The notes below the pieces were generated by a model, which was given only the letters and a program-made list of their open reading frames with translations, had not been told where the DNA came from and did no database searches. This document shows, in pieces, positions 35,085 through 46,166 of a stretch of DNA of 64,000 nucleotides (its first letter is position 1; every line of letters begins with the position of its first letter). The position numbers and the translations under genes are program-made. The DNA is from Mesocentrotus franciscanus (lineage: Eukaryota; Echinodermata; Echinoidea; Camarodonta; Strongylocentrotidae): assembly GCA_037976565.1 (NCBI GenBank), contig CP137670.1, positions 12,424,600-12,488,599 on the forward strand, given 5' to 3'.

Positions 35085-35151
35085 ATGCTGATTTCTTCAG
35101 TGCCATACCAGTTGACCATCTATCTCTCTGTCGTGCTCGTCGTAGCATGCT
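35085..35151 (+). CDS. EGF/YWTD secreted or receptor protein, signal-peptide exon
   Basis: An ATG starts 22 codons, MLISSVPYQLTIYLSVVLVV then AC, a typical hydrophobic signal sequence. It runs up to a perfect GTAAGT donor in phase 1. A TTTCTGACAG acceptor 13 bases before the ATG suggests an untranslated first exon further left, possibly the promoter-like block at about 32300-32475 in the inverted-duplication arm. The phase-1 donor matches the phase-1 EGF exon at 37124. Confidence 0.75.
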
Positions 35152-37123
35152 GTAAGTTCGCCTATAGTCTGTCTCATTATGTTTTATGTTAACTTAATAA
35201 AGTTACAAAAGTTAATTGTCACTCAAAGAGATGCTTTTTTGTTAAAGTTCCAGTAAATTATCAAAAGGTAAATCATGAACATTAATACAAAATAATTTGT
35301 GAAACATTATTTAAATACCTTTGTAAGTACTACACTGTGTATATAATTCCATTCTTTTTATTCAATTCATTTTTGATATAATCTGTCTTGAATGTATAAT
35401 TTCATGAACAATAATTAATTCTAATAGTCAAACATCATTGAGGTGTGTTGTCGGTCTCCTAATAAATATGAATAGAATATGGAATACATATTTCAATTTT
35501 TATAACCAATCGACTTAGTAATACGACGACAAAAATTATTGGCATTTTTCCCCAAAACTTATTGTTGAGCCGCAACTTTTGGTGTTTGATCCTTCTCATA
35601 AATATTGCAAAGGATTCTGTTTTAAATTATGACTACTAACGTCTTGAACGTTACAAAATAAAGTTGCAAATATCATGATAATAGGAAAATTTTAACTTCA
35701 TGTTCTACCAACCGAACCTACTATGTCATACTTCTAATATATATATTTTTTTAAATAGATGTACAGGGTGTACTTTATATTCCATAATGTTCACTAAATT
35801 GTGATATTCTATCTTTTATCCATGTACTCGTTATTTAATGATGGAAATAAATGATTTCGATTTCTTTTTTTTTAAAGCCAACTATAATATCTAAATCTAT
35901 TGAAAGCATTTGAAATTAATTTATCCATCGTTTAGGTCTCAACACAATAATAAACCCTTTGCCTACGAGAACCGAATGGTCCCTGTATTTTGTCTGTGGG
36001 AATGAGAGACTTACATGATCGCAAAAACTTTAAAATTATCACAAGTGCAAATTCTAAAAACATATTTGCACCCCCGTAGGGTTCACGTTACGATTATTGA
36101 ATGCATCATTATCATATTTGCACATTTTAATAGATGATAATATTGAATCATACCCACATCAATTTACAGCAGAATTAAGAATTAAATAAATCACAATTTC
36201 CTCCTCAAATTGGCATCAATTATTCTAGTTTTCCACTCCTAAATAGTTCAACAAATAAAATATGATATGAGATGTATCATTGCCACGTAAAAGTACATTA
36301 AAATTAAAAAGTAACCAATTGTGCATAGAAATATTTATTATATTATTTCACACCACGTTGCCAATTTAGAGACTGTAATGATTATGTACAATTAGATCGT
36401 TACTATTAATGAACGGCACATTGTACTTCTATATTAGAAATGGGGTGAATTTTTCTTGTGACTTTCGCTCCTTTTGTTTATGTACGATGTTTACGATGTG
36501 TACGATGTGTACGATTTTTTAGAAAAAAAAAGGAATGGAAGGAGATACCGATCTGCTTTGTTTAAAGCTTGATTTCCTGAAAGTCTTTGCGATCATGGTG
36601 GGACCAGTAGTCTGTGGGTTCTTTTTGAACGTCCAGTAATTAATTTTAGGAATACCGAGGCTTTGAAGTACTGAAAGACTCCGGTTTGTTTAGTGTTTTG
36701 TCTAGGGTCAAAGGTTTATGTTCAGTAACTACATTCGAGCGGAGAAATTTTCGTAATGTAATCATCTTTAATGCATCAATCTTTGTTAAGTACCTCGTTA
36801 ATTATTCGTAACAGGTGAATGAAATTCTTTGTAACGAGGCACTTCAAACAAAAAAATTGTATATTTTCGCCAAAGTATTGTGTTGTACGACCCTCCCATT
36901 CTCTTTTTATATTTTTGTTCACCTCTTTTCTTACTTTGATATATAATTGCCGTTTTGGGGTCAATAGGCTATGTATATTTTTTTCAAAATTTATATCAAA
37001 TTTTATTCTATTTTCTCTTTCTAAGTACGAAATTCAGCTCTTGAGCTGCAACACAGTTTTTGATAAACATTTCAAATTTAATTCAAGTTGAAATGTATTA
37101 ATTTATTTTGTCTGTCAATGCAG
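35152..37123 (+). other. Intron of the EGF/YWTD gene
   Basis: AT-rich with no further exon recognised. The only small-scale structure is a short GTGTACGAT repeat near 36484-36515. Confidence 0.55.
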
Positions 37124-37228
37124 TGGAATGCCCAGATCGGTGTTTAAATGATGGTGTTTGTACGTCATCATGGAACGGATCAATGTGCGCATGCCCAGAT
37201 GGTTACAGCGGGTCAAGATGCGAATCTC
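37124..37228 (+). CDS. EGF/YWTD protein, EGF-like exon
   Basis: A phase 1-1 exon of 105 nt (TCAATGCAG acceptor, GTGAGT donor). It encodes one EGF module with six cysteines in order: C-PDR-C-LNDGV-C-TSSWNGSM-C-A-C-PDGYSGSR-C. The G-Y-S-G segment near the end is the family norm. It joins the signal peptide directly, so EGF is the first mature domain. It shares architecture but no close sequence with the EGF exon at 22953-23054. Confidence 0.88.
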
Positions 37229-38290
37229 GTGAGTCGCCCTAAGCAAGTTTCACAAAAGTCTATTCAAATAACACTTTAGATTTTACCCACGGTTATGAGC
37301 CCCGTCTTAAAAGGTACAAAGAGATGCGATTGATTCGTATTATAACAATAATTATTACGTTTATAAAGCGTCTTTTCTTTAGATACAAAGCGCATAAACG
37401 AGAAAAACTTACACAGAAACAAAAGGAGAGAACATTATCATTTGAAGGTTACATTAAATACTTATTAGAAAAGATGAGTTTTCAGGCACCTCTTGAAAGC
37501 TGTGAGAGTATGGCAATTCTTTAGTACATGGGCTAAGGAGTTCCAGGTTTTGGGGCCAATAACGAAAAAAGGCCCTATTATATCACCTAGCTGTTTACCG
37601 GTTCGGGGGACGATCACTGTATTACTACTGCCCCTTTTAAATAGGGACTATATAGTTATTACTGTTTTATGAATACCGACCGATATTCCCTATTTTGAGT
37701 ACTTGCTTTTTAAGAAAGGCGTCTGCGTGAAATAATTTACTAGACAGTCCAAGCTATCTTGTCTCATTCGTTACCGACCATACCTATGATATTGGAATAT
37801 GTGATGATTGCATACAATTAGCGAGGTTTGCTAGAGCTTAGATGAGACACATCATCGAGTAACATGATCAACCTGAGCAAACCTCACTTTGGAGTGGTCA
37901 AGCTTCGCCGTGTCTGTGAGGCAGAAAGTCACTCCGCGTCCTGAACGTGGTCGTGTATAGTCATGATAACATGAAATCATTTCTGGTGTACAAAAATGCC
38001 AGGCAATATGCTACCAATTTATTCAAAGGGCGCGTTCACATTAACAAAAAAGCAGCGATCAATCTACTACGCATACGCCATTATTAGTATTTATCGCATT
38101 TACTGTCTTAAGAGCACTCAAACATAAAGTTCACCAACAGCATTGAGTGTTGAGGTGAAATGTCCGTTTGACAACGAGTTAGGATTTCTTTATAGGGTTA
38201 TGTGTTAGGCTTATACGTGACTGCATGTGAGTTCGCGTAGTGACCTTTGGCGGTTCGGAGGAGCCTATGAGACAAGACACGGGCAAACAG

Positions 38291-38582
38291 GGGGGTGTTT
38301 CACAAAGACTAAGATCGACTTTAAGTCGGACTTAACTATGGCAGGCCATTCGTGTCAATGGTTGCTCTCACCATTAATCTCCCAATTATGATTTTTACAT
38401 AATAATTTTTCCTTCAATAATAAAAACTTTGAAAAAAGGTAAATTTTGTAGATTTGTGACCACGATTTATACATCCCTTGAGAGACAAATGCCAGTAAAC
38501 GGTAAGAGCAAATAGTGGCATGAAAGGCCTGCCATAGTTAAGTCCAACTTAAAGTCGATCTTAGTCTTTGTGAAACACCCCC
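38291..38582. mobile_element. Foldback MITE (GTTTCACAAAGACT type), complete
   Basis: The left arm GGGGGTGTTTCACAAAGACT continues through AAGATCGACTTTAAGTCGGA and CTTAACTATGGCAGGCC. The right arm is its near-perfect inverse, about 60 bp each. It lies in the intron between the EGF and first YWTD exons. Relatives are at 8481-8841 and about 23885-23984. 37229-38290 and 38583-38923 are otherwise intron with nothing recognised. Confidence 0.88.
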
Positions 38583-38923
38583 AGGACGACTAGAAAGTGA
38601 CGTTTGTTCAAGTAGATTATCTTGCTCGATAGTGTGTGTGTCATCTATGATGTAGCAATGCTCACGAATCTTATGCAATCATCACATATACTAATATCTA
38701 ACAGATGAGATTATGTTCGAAATAAGATGATACTTGGTAACGAATGGGACATCAAAGCATCGTTTCACAAACCATCTTAAGTTCGCCGGCCGACACCCTC
38801 CTGAAACGCGTGGTAATTTCTGATAAAGTGTGATGTCGAAAACTTGTACCTACAACGGTTTCGTGAAAAATTACCCCAAATAATGACCAAATACATTAGA
38901 CTTACCCTATATATTTCGTTCAG

Positions 38924-39157
38924 AGTCCAGATACGCACCACTCCTTTTCCTGTGCGACACGGCGGGGAGTTTAATCTACGAGAGCAGCGCGGACGAACTG
39001 GAGTTCAATCCCCTTCCTCTACCGAACATCCGACAACCGGTAGCAGTCGTATATGACTACGAAGATGACGTCATATTTTGGGTCGATGCAGATGACGGGT
39101 CTTTAAATCGCGTTCAACGCAACGGGTCAGATTACAGCAAACTGAATGTTAGCCATG
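38924..39157 (+). CDS. EGF/YWTD protein, first propeller exon
   Basis: 234 nt, phase 1-1 (TTTCGTTCAG acceptor, GTGAGT donor), 78 codons. It begins SRYAPLLFLCDTAGSLIYES and continues LPNIRQPVAVVYDYEDDVIF then WVDADDGSLNRVQRNGSDY. The layout L-----I--------LP-I--PVA--YD---D-I-W-DA----L-R----GSD is that of LDLR class B (YWTD) beta-propeller blades, with FWVDA in place of YWTD. The exon follows the EGF exon in frame. A receptor or secreted ligand-binding ectodomain is the likely role; no transmembrane segment is found in the window. Confidence 0.85.
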
Positions 39158-39557
39158 GTGAGTAGTTTTCTTTCTAAATGTAAATGTAAAACCCAGTAAA
39201 AGAACCAGATGATAGAATGATGTACTTTTATCTTAAATTGGTGAATATTGGAGCTCAAATAATTATCATTCTTACATTTATAATAAGATAATAAGAAAAT
39301 TTACCAATATAATAATAATAATGATAATAAAGATATTCATAGTTTGATTTATATAATGCCCTTTTCAGAGGATACGAACTGGGCGCTGTCCCCTAGTCCA
39401 TGAATAGATTAAGAAGAAATTTAGAGGTATGTTTTCACAACATATGTAATTTTTATGAAGTTGGCACATTTCTGTAACCTCATCTTCATAAATTGAGGAA
39501 TGTTCGAGCTAAAATTATTAGCCACCTGTACCAGAACCAAACCTTTCTTTTACGTAG
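39158..39557 (+). other. Intron with AT-rich microsatellite
   Basis: A short AATAATAATAATGATAATAA tract lies near 39310. Nothing else is recognised. Confidence 0.5.
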
Positions 39558-39711
39558 CTATCGGCGATCTGGCTATCCATGTTCCGTCAAAGAAAATCGC
39601 CTGGATCAATGCCCTAAGAAACCTAGCTGGGTTATACGACTATTCAAATGATATACAGGGCATGTCGTTCTCTGGCAGCAACTTTTCCACACTAGCAGTT
39701 CATCCATATGG
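39558..39711 (+). CDS. EGF/YWTD protein, second propeller exon
   Basis: 154 nt from a TTTTACGTAG acceptor (phase 1) to a GTAAGT donor (phase 2). It encodes AIGDLAIHVPSKKIAWINAL, then LAGLYDYSNDIQGMSFSG and NFSTLAVHPYG. DLAIH---KKIAW-NA and LAVHP-G correspond to the core strands of two YWTD blades (LAVD---KKIYWTD, LAVDP--G). The YWTD motif itself is degenerate (IAWIN). Potential N-glycosylation at NFS. Confidence 0.8.
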
Positions 39712-40260
39712 GTAAGTATAAGCTGTTAGTGACACATCATTATTGTATTTCTTATCATTATTATTTGTATCATTATTATTATTGTGACTGATACTAAAAT
39801 AATAATAATGATAATAATGATTATTTTTATTATCATAATTATCATCCTGAACCTTAGTCATAAAGAAAGGTCGCGAAGATTTGAGAAAACTCTTTGGTGC
39901 CGCCTGTGTCTGGGAGGGGCAAGGGAACCCGCCCGATATAACTGATTATAAGATACAAGGGGCTGCCTCTTAGTACAAATAAAAAAATATAATTGTTTTT
40001 AAGAAGTACCATACCTTGGCGATAATTCTTTATTTGTTCACAATAGTGATAATAATATTATCGAATAATATATTATTTTAAACATTATCACTATCTTAAT
40101 TATTAATGATAATATTATTAATAGTATTAATATTTAATTATAATTATTATTATCATTAATTTAGTTTCGTAGTTGCTGGTATTGATATTATTATTACAAT
40201 GATTAATCATATTATTCTTATCAGTTCGTTAAATTTTGATCCTTGAAACCTTCTACACAG
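39712..40260 (+). other. Intron with ATT/AAT microsatellites
   Basis: Interrupted ATT and AAT runs at about 39745-39850 and 40040-40200. No coding sequence is recognised. Confidence 0.7.
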
Positions 40261-40391
40261 AGACTTCTACCTGATTTACAATGTGTCACCAAATCCCGAG
40301 ATTCACGTCAGGAATAATAATTTTCAACCCGTGACGACTTTCGTTAACACTGAGCTGACAGCAACACAGAGTCTCGCACTTGATCGCCATG
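40261..40391 (+). CDS. EGF/YWTD protein, third propeller exon (last one found)
   Basis: 131 nt from a CTTCTACACAG acceptor (phase 2) to a weak GTATGG donor (phase 1). It encodes DFYLIYNVSPNPEIHVRNNN, then VTTFVNTELTATQSLALDRHG, continuing the blade pattern (LALD--G). Together the three exons give roughly three blades, whereas a closed YWTD propeller has six. No later exon was recognised before the window ends, and inverted-duplication arm 2 begins only about 150 bp downstream. The gene may therefore be truncated or have distant exons. A 33-nt stretch at 42909-42941 has splice-like edges in the right entry phase but is too short to trust. Confidence 0.78.
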
Positions 40392-40429
40392 GTATGGTAC
40401 TTTAAATATATATTGTTTTATTAGTTCAT

Positions 40430-40545
40430 GTACAAAAAGGTAGCGCCTTGTATCCCATGGAAAAGGCGCTATATAAATCCAATTATTACTATTATTATTA
40501 TCATTATTATTATCGTCATTAAAATGGTTATCATCTTCTTCTTAT
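40430..40545 (+). mobile_element. SINE/LINE 3' tail with ATT run
   Basis: GGTAGCGCCTTG...GGAAAAGGCGCTATATAAAT ends in (ATT)n. The phrase GGCGCTATATAA is also the 3' end of the SINE at 61351-61641 and resembles CR1/L2 tails in this window. Only the tail is present. Confidence 0.65.
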
Positions 40546-42105
40546 TATTTTTATTCTATTATATGATGATCATTACTGTTATTACTATTTTCTTGATTAA
40601 TTTATGTATTCATTTAGTTTCATCGTGTTATTATTATCATCATCATCATCATTATCATTATTATCATCGTCAAATAGCAAGATTATTATTGATAATCTTG
40701 AAGACGGTCGATAGCTTGTTTTTAAAGAAGAAAAACTATCTTTGCCAATTATTCACCAAGAGCTTCACATGGTTATCATGCTGCATAATGCGCCAAGTTA
40801 AACAATTGACAACTGTCTTTACAATAATTCATATCATATACTTTACTCTAAAGCACCCAAAATAGAATCTTCTCAAAAAGTGATTTTACCTTGATCTTGT
40901 CGATGTTGTTGGTGTCTGTACAATTTGCGTGCTGGACTCGTACATGTAGGTATACAGAACAAACCCTGGTGACGTGAAACTCCTAGAAACTCTGACGCCG
41001 CCCCCGTGAGTTGAAGTGGCGTGTAAAACCCTGTACACTCTCCAAGAAGGAAGTAATGAGAGAAAATTCATCACGTGACATATCACTTTATACCGTCATC
41101 GGGGAGTACAGATTGAGAAGGAAAGACACTCCTTGTTCCGTTTCAACGTCGCAGGAATTTAGCAATTTATAACCATGATATTTTATTGACCTTAATGTAA
41201 ATATTGCTCTCACTAGACACTTAAGCCTTGATTGTATTGTGATAATACCGCCGATCTTGCACATGTCCTTCAAAGTATTCTATAGTGTAGAGACTGTATG
41301 AGTATTCATTTGGGAACTATTTCAATTTGATATTTGGATAAATATTTCATAATGTCCTCTATAATGTGTTGAAATGCAAACGAAACGCTTTTTTTTTTAG
41401 TAGATGTTTTTTTATTCAAGGATATTATGAAACATTCAAAAACATGTGGTGACCCAACATTTGATCAAACAGCGAGAAATCCGAGCTTTATTTTGTCAGT
41501 GATATTAGCTCTGAGTTAGGGTGCAATTGGGATTTAGGTTAGGGTATAATTTACTCATTTTGGTCTAGGAATGAATATAAAAGTTCGGTTAAACAGCTGA
41601 AGAGGGTGGGTCGTCAGTTTCCATGTGCACAAGCCATATATTTCGCTGACACCAGTCTTTTTGGAAATCCCATTAATGTGTGTAAAAGTCTGCACGCAGC
41701 GAACCCATGGGCGTCAATGGGCAAAATCTTCTGGTGAGGGGGAATAAAAGGCATTACATAAGGCCTGTTGGTCATACGGGTGATTGACAACACCTGTTAT
41801 TGGGTAAACACCCGAACCGGTGTCGAATTTACCATGAGAACCCACTCCTATGCGTCTTTAAACTCCGATAAAAACTGCGGAGTAATTGTCACCGGAGCAT
41901 ATGTCGTACAACCTAAAATGCATTCTGTACTGCTCGTCTTTAATTAGATGGAGATTATTTTCTTAAAAGTTAAATTTGTTTCCTGTTCCCGTGTTAATGC
42001 CGAAACGATTAGATAAGATATATATTATGTGTCCTTACATTGGTCTTCAATAGGAAAGTCGCCGAAGATGGAATAGTCTGTAATTTCATGAGAATGCCAA
42101 CAATG
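40545..42105 (-). repeat. Large inverted duplication, arm 2
   Basis: Pairs with 30580-32965 in reverse orientation and preserves the sites before both the MITE (single TTAA at 41673-41676) and the SINE (near 41385-41400) inserted. It also contains an open minus-strand stretch (41058-40910) ending in a donor-like GTAAAATC. The corresponding stretch of arm 1 is frameshifted, so it is probably untranslated. Confidence 0.88.
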
Positions 42106-42273
42106 TAGGTATTTATCTAGATATTTTCCATTTGAAGCATATCCTTGATACAAATCATATCACATAATTATTTGATAAATAAATATTAGAACCGTAAATC
42201 ATCAATGCATGTCTGTACGGCTCGTCTTTAATTGGATAGATATTTTATATTCTTAAATGTTTAATGTGTTTCC
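41390..42273 (+). repeat. Part of a second duplication shared with 51390-51780
   Basis: 41867-42273 (GCGGAGTAATTGTC-CCGGAG, GTCGTACAACCT, TTAATGCCGAAAC, ATCATATCACATAAT, TTTAATGTGTTTCC) recurs in direct orientation at 51408-51780. After that, 43308-43990 corresponds to 51781-52440. Confidence 0.75.
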
Positions 42274-43307
42274 TGTGCCCTCCAACCCCACTGTGCTTTC
42301 CCTTTTAAACAAGCTTATTGTATTTATATTATCTGTATTGTTTGCATTATTTGATTTTATAATATATATCCTTATAACATTCTAACCAAATGATTGGTAA
42401 AGAGCGGGTACGTGACCGGGCATGATTATTGCCCAATGCGTAACAGATCATTAGCATTTTCTACTTTGAGCGATTATTAGAATGTTGAAGAGATCTCTTT
42501 GTTTACACTACGCCTGTTGAGAACCGGGGCCCTGTTTCATAAAACTTGTTATCAATAACAAGATACAATTATTGTTATAAGCCACTGAAATCCTAAGCTT
42601 TGATTGGCTAGGAGTAGATTTGTGATAGATCTGTGGCTTTTGTTATTCATAACAAGTTTTATGAAACAGGGCTCAGAAGGGCGTTAGCTTCGATACTTTT
42701 GCACAGATTTGACTCCCTTCTGGATCTCAACAGACTAGATCTATGAAATATGGAATGAAAATAAATGATATAGCAAATACTTTCGTCACCATATAATGAA
42801 TAATGCATCGCATTAAGTTCAGGCATTATATGTATTTGCCAGCGTTACAAAGCATAGCTGGCAAATGTTGTTTCTACGTCAATTAGTGAGAGCACTAATT
42901 TTTTACAGGCATACGTGACATAATTCCTAAATTTCGATGTGTAAGTAGCGGTTAATTTGAATATGAAAAGGGGAAGTTGCAAGAGAAGGGTTTTGCAAGC
43001 TAAGTTAGGACAGGACATTCTAATTATGATAATAATAAGATTATATGATCAATTTCAAAGAAGTTACAAATATATGATGTACATTCATACATTGTTATCT
43101 TTACAATTCGCGAGTTTTATTTTCGATTCCACAATACAAGTATTCTGAAAAAAGCGTGAATTAATTAAACCGGCATTTCGTGCTAGTAGCTCAGTATGCT
43201 AATCCAAACATACTGTATATGTTGCTTTTTTTTTTGGTCAGAGTGACAGTTTTAGATGTGATGGTTGATATGGTTCTTATGGATGTGATGCTATTCATGT
43301 TGTGAAC
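42274..43307. other. 1034-bp segment present in only one duplicate
   Basis: At 51780/51781 the flanking sequences TGTTTCC and ATTGGTAGG are joined directly; here 1034 bp separate them. No target duplication or terminal repeat is seen at the edges, so a deletion in the other copy is as likely as insertion here. It contains the MITE at 42528-42673. Confidence 0.6.
42528..42673. mobile_element. Short MITE, family D, complete
   Basis: The left end GGCCCTGTTTCATAAAACTT continues GTTATCAATAACAA. The right end GTTATTCATAACAAGTTTTA continues TGAAACAGGGCT. The terminal inverted repeat is about 35 bp in a 146-bp element, with TTTGATTGGCTAGGAG in the centre. Confidence 0.85.
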
Positions 43308-43990
43308 ATTGGTAGGATGAACTACAATCGTCCAACCTAAGTTCCTTTGAAACATTCCAAGTACAGCTTGTATGACTTGTGCGGATAATTATTACTTTCA
43401 CCCTCATTTATGTTTATTTTAAATACTATCACAAACTCGTCAGTTGATTTTCCTTACTCCAGCGCTCCACTTAAAGTATTATGTACGGTCAAACCCGCCT
43501 TTAATAGTGACCGTGTATCTATAAAGGACATTTGGTCTCCCTCGAGAAAGAAATGTGTGTTGTCGAACCTGTTTAGAAAGGCCGCCTGTCTACAGTGGCT
43601 ACTTTCTCTGTTCCCCTCGGGTGTCCTTAGTAAACAGTTTTCACGATATGCACTGGTATACGTAATATGTAGTAAGTGTATTCAACTTTTAAAGCCTATT
43701 AATTTAATATGTGTTCAATTTTTCCTAGGCCCTTCCTCTTTATTTGTTTTTCACTATTCAAGTCAAAGTTCATCATGATTAAGTACTCCCTGATGATTTC
43801 CCCTTTATTTCTGGCCTATTTAAAGTTGGATGACATCTAAATTAAAGTTAAAAGATAAATAACATATTACTGCCTCGAGGGCCCAGTGATAATAAAAAAT
43901 ACAATGAAATGCGAATTCAAAGAAATAAAAATACTCGGATCATTTTTTTTCTTCAGAAAACAAGATTCATCATTCTACTCCCTCGTTATT
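43308..43990 (+). repeat. Duplicated block with a GTCAAACC-type MITE (partner 51781-52440)
   Basis: Nearly identical to 51781-52440 (ACTACAATCGTCCAACCTA, TTTGTCTCCCTCGAGAAAG or TTTGGTCTCCC, AAGGCCGCCTGTCTACAGTG). The core 43480-43660 (GTACGGTCAAACCCGCCTTT ... TAGTAAACAGTTTTCAC) resembles the repetitive GTCAAACCTG...ACAGGTTT elements common in invertebrate genomes. The 122-codon open frame at 43410-43778 runs through this repeat and is rejected as a gene. Confidence 0.7.
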
Positions 43991-45265
43991 GTCCTTGTCC
44001 TTACCCTCCCTTCTCTCTCCCCCTCTCTCCCTCTCGCTCCCCTCTCCCTTTAGCTATGTCCCCTGTAACTTTATATTTCCTTCCTTATCTCTTTCATATC
44101 ATGTGTGTAAGCCTACTGATGGAATTTATTATTCTTTGTATTTTTTGTTTTGTGTCTACTTTATTTCTTTTGTACATTCTATTTTTACAATGTTTTTTTA
44201 AATGTTGTATGATTTTAGTTGTAAACTGACACATTCAGCCTGTGCTGCTGGTCAGTTCTTGTAGACCCATAAATGAATAAATATATACTTTTTTTAAAGG
44301 AAATAAAGTAATGAATAAATAAACCAAAAAACATAAGACCCTCAAGTACAAATAGCATGTTTTTAATATTATGTCGTTAAATTTTACTTTTGAATAGACC
44401 TATTTCATGAACACGTCCGATTATCTTCTAATAATAGAGATAATAACATTAGCTTTTTTAACGCATTACATGTTGTCATCTTTGTGGCACATAGATTGAT
44501 AAGCGATTAAAGTACAATTATTCATAGATAAAGACGGGAAATAATGGAATATGATTATCTAGTACAGAGAGTAACTTAATTACATCGATTAAGAAAATAT
44601 TACATAACATGAAGATACGAAATGTTATGCTTAATTGAAAACAGAAACGAATTGGAAAGATCAAGTTTTAAAAAGAAAAGATAGCGTTTAGATTAAAAGA
44701 GATGAAGTGATGTCATCTGACCGACACATTATTTGTATGTTTGAAGAGTCAAACTACGGAATAGGCGTACCATTATGATCATTGTATAATTATAACATGA
44801 AATAATAACGGTTATTATCTTTATTTAAACAAAAGGTCAAATTATGTTCATTTTCGTTATAATGCTCTTTGTCATAGTTGTATATAGTCTTTAAAATTGA
44901 TAGTTTTATCCTCATTACGTTTTAAACTAACAAAAACAAAGTCAAACTTTCATAAGACCGCTCAAGGAACACACAGAAATCGCCCTCAATGACAGATGGA
45001 CTTTATAAAAAGATTTCCTTTTACACAAGTTCAATGAGTAGCAATTGTTTGGAATAGATACTGCATGCTGTCTTTAAGAACTGGTTGTCATTCTGACTGA
45101 ATTTGAGATCCTGTTTTAATGTTACAATGATGAAGTTATGTTACACTTCTCACTTTGTTATAATATTGTTGAACAGAAATCTAGAAATTGCTGCTCTCGC
45201 ACGATGAAATATGCTAGTTGAAGTTTAAACTAGTTGTAACTTCACATTCTGAAGGACTTGTGGGA
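43991..45265. other. Non-coding stretch, nothing recognised
   Basis: AT-rich with a C/T-rich segment at about 43995-44050. No exon or repeat family is supported. Confidence 0.5.
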
Positions 45266-45333
45266 TTATAGAACTTGCTGTCCGACGTCATTGCACAGGA
45301 TCACTTCGGAAGCTTTAGATCGCCCCACCATTT
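45266..45333 (-). other. Possible terminal exon downstream of the 46167 gene
   Basis: A strong acceptor (TTTTATTTTACAG) precedes an open phase-1 frame, MVGRSKASEVILCNDVGQQV, ending in L and TAA at 45266-45268. A donor-like GTAACA (46158-46153) follows the 46167 gene, but in that frame a TAG intervenes. The link is therefore unproven: either a damaged two-exon gene or an unrelated short exon. Confidence 0.25.
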
Positions 45334-45896
45334 CTGTAAAATAAAAGTTCAAACGCATGAATCAATTAATCTTTCCACGACCAGAATTTTAGATTAATAA
45401 ATTAAATAGAATTCTCTATACAATTCTATTATATTCGTTGTTTCCAATATAAAAAGTATCATAATTGTAAAATGTGTAATATTGATTATCATAATTCAAT
45501 CAGTTCAATTCAGTTTATTATATTTTTGCACGGCAACCACTTTAGCCGAAGGCTGTTTTTCCGCAGGTCCGTGCACAATAACATGAATGTACAATTAGAA
45601 GATAAGACATATCATAACATACACATATTGAAAACAAAAAAAGAAAATTAGTATAAAGAAGAAAAAATAAAATGTAAAAACCAAGATACTACCACCAAAC
45701 CCACCCCTCCCCTTCCCCCCGCATCAGAAATCATTATTTCTACTCAACGTTTAATATTTAGTTTTTGTTATATAAATAAATATTTAAGCGTAAGAAATAT
45801 AAATACTAGCAACTATTTAAAACAATTTAAAACTAGAACAGTCATATGTGTTTCATACAGTTATATTCATATTACCCGTGATTTGAATACAGAGAA

Positions 45897-45936
<40 letters not shown>

Positions 45937-46166
45937 TTATATATATATATATATATATTTCTGTTTGTTATATGAATAAATATTTAAGCGTTCAAAATAC
46001 AAATATTATCTTCTATTTGAAATATGAACTTCAATCCTCTTGGGAGAAGATACTACGTATAGTGTCTTTCACTTCCGATATCATGTTATTGAGTGTCAGC
46101 TGAATATTGCAGTCAATACAAATGGTCGGCATAGTTTGATTGAAATGAATAGTTGGTGTTACCTAT
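45334..46166. other. Non-coding stretch with (TA)n
   Basis: A (TA)n microsatellite with one interruption lies at 45899-45958, flanked on both sides by related TGTTATAT-AATAAATATTTAAGCGT segments (about 45767 and 45965), a small direct repeat around the TA tract. No gene. Confidence 0.65.

Noticed and set aside
40428..40865. 145-codon open frame
   Set aside because: It spans a SINE tail and ATT/ATC microsatellites in arm 2 of the duplication.
42909..42941. Possible 33-nt continuation exon of the YWTD gene
   Set aside because: Good acceptor and GTAAGT donor in the right entry phase, but too short and without YWTD features to claim.
43410..43778. 122-codon open frame
   Set aside because: It runs through a dispersed repeat that recurs at 51.8-52.4 kb, where the frame is broken.
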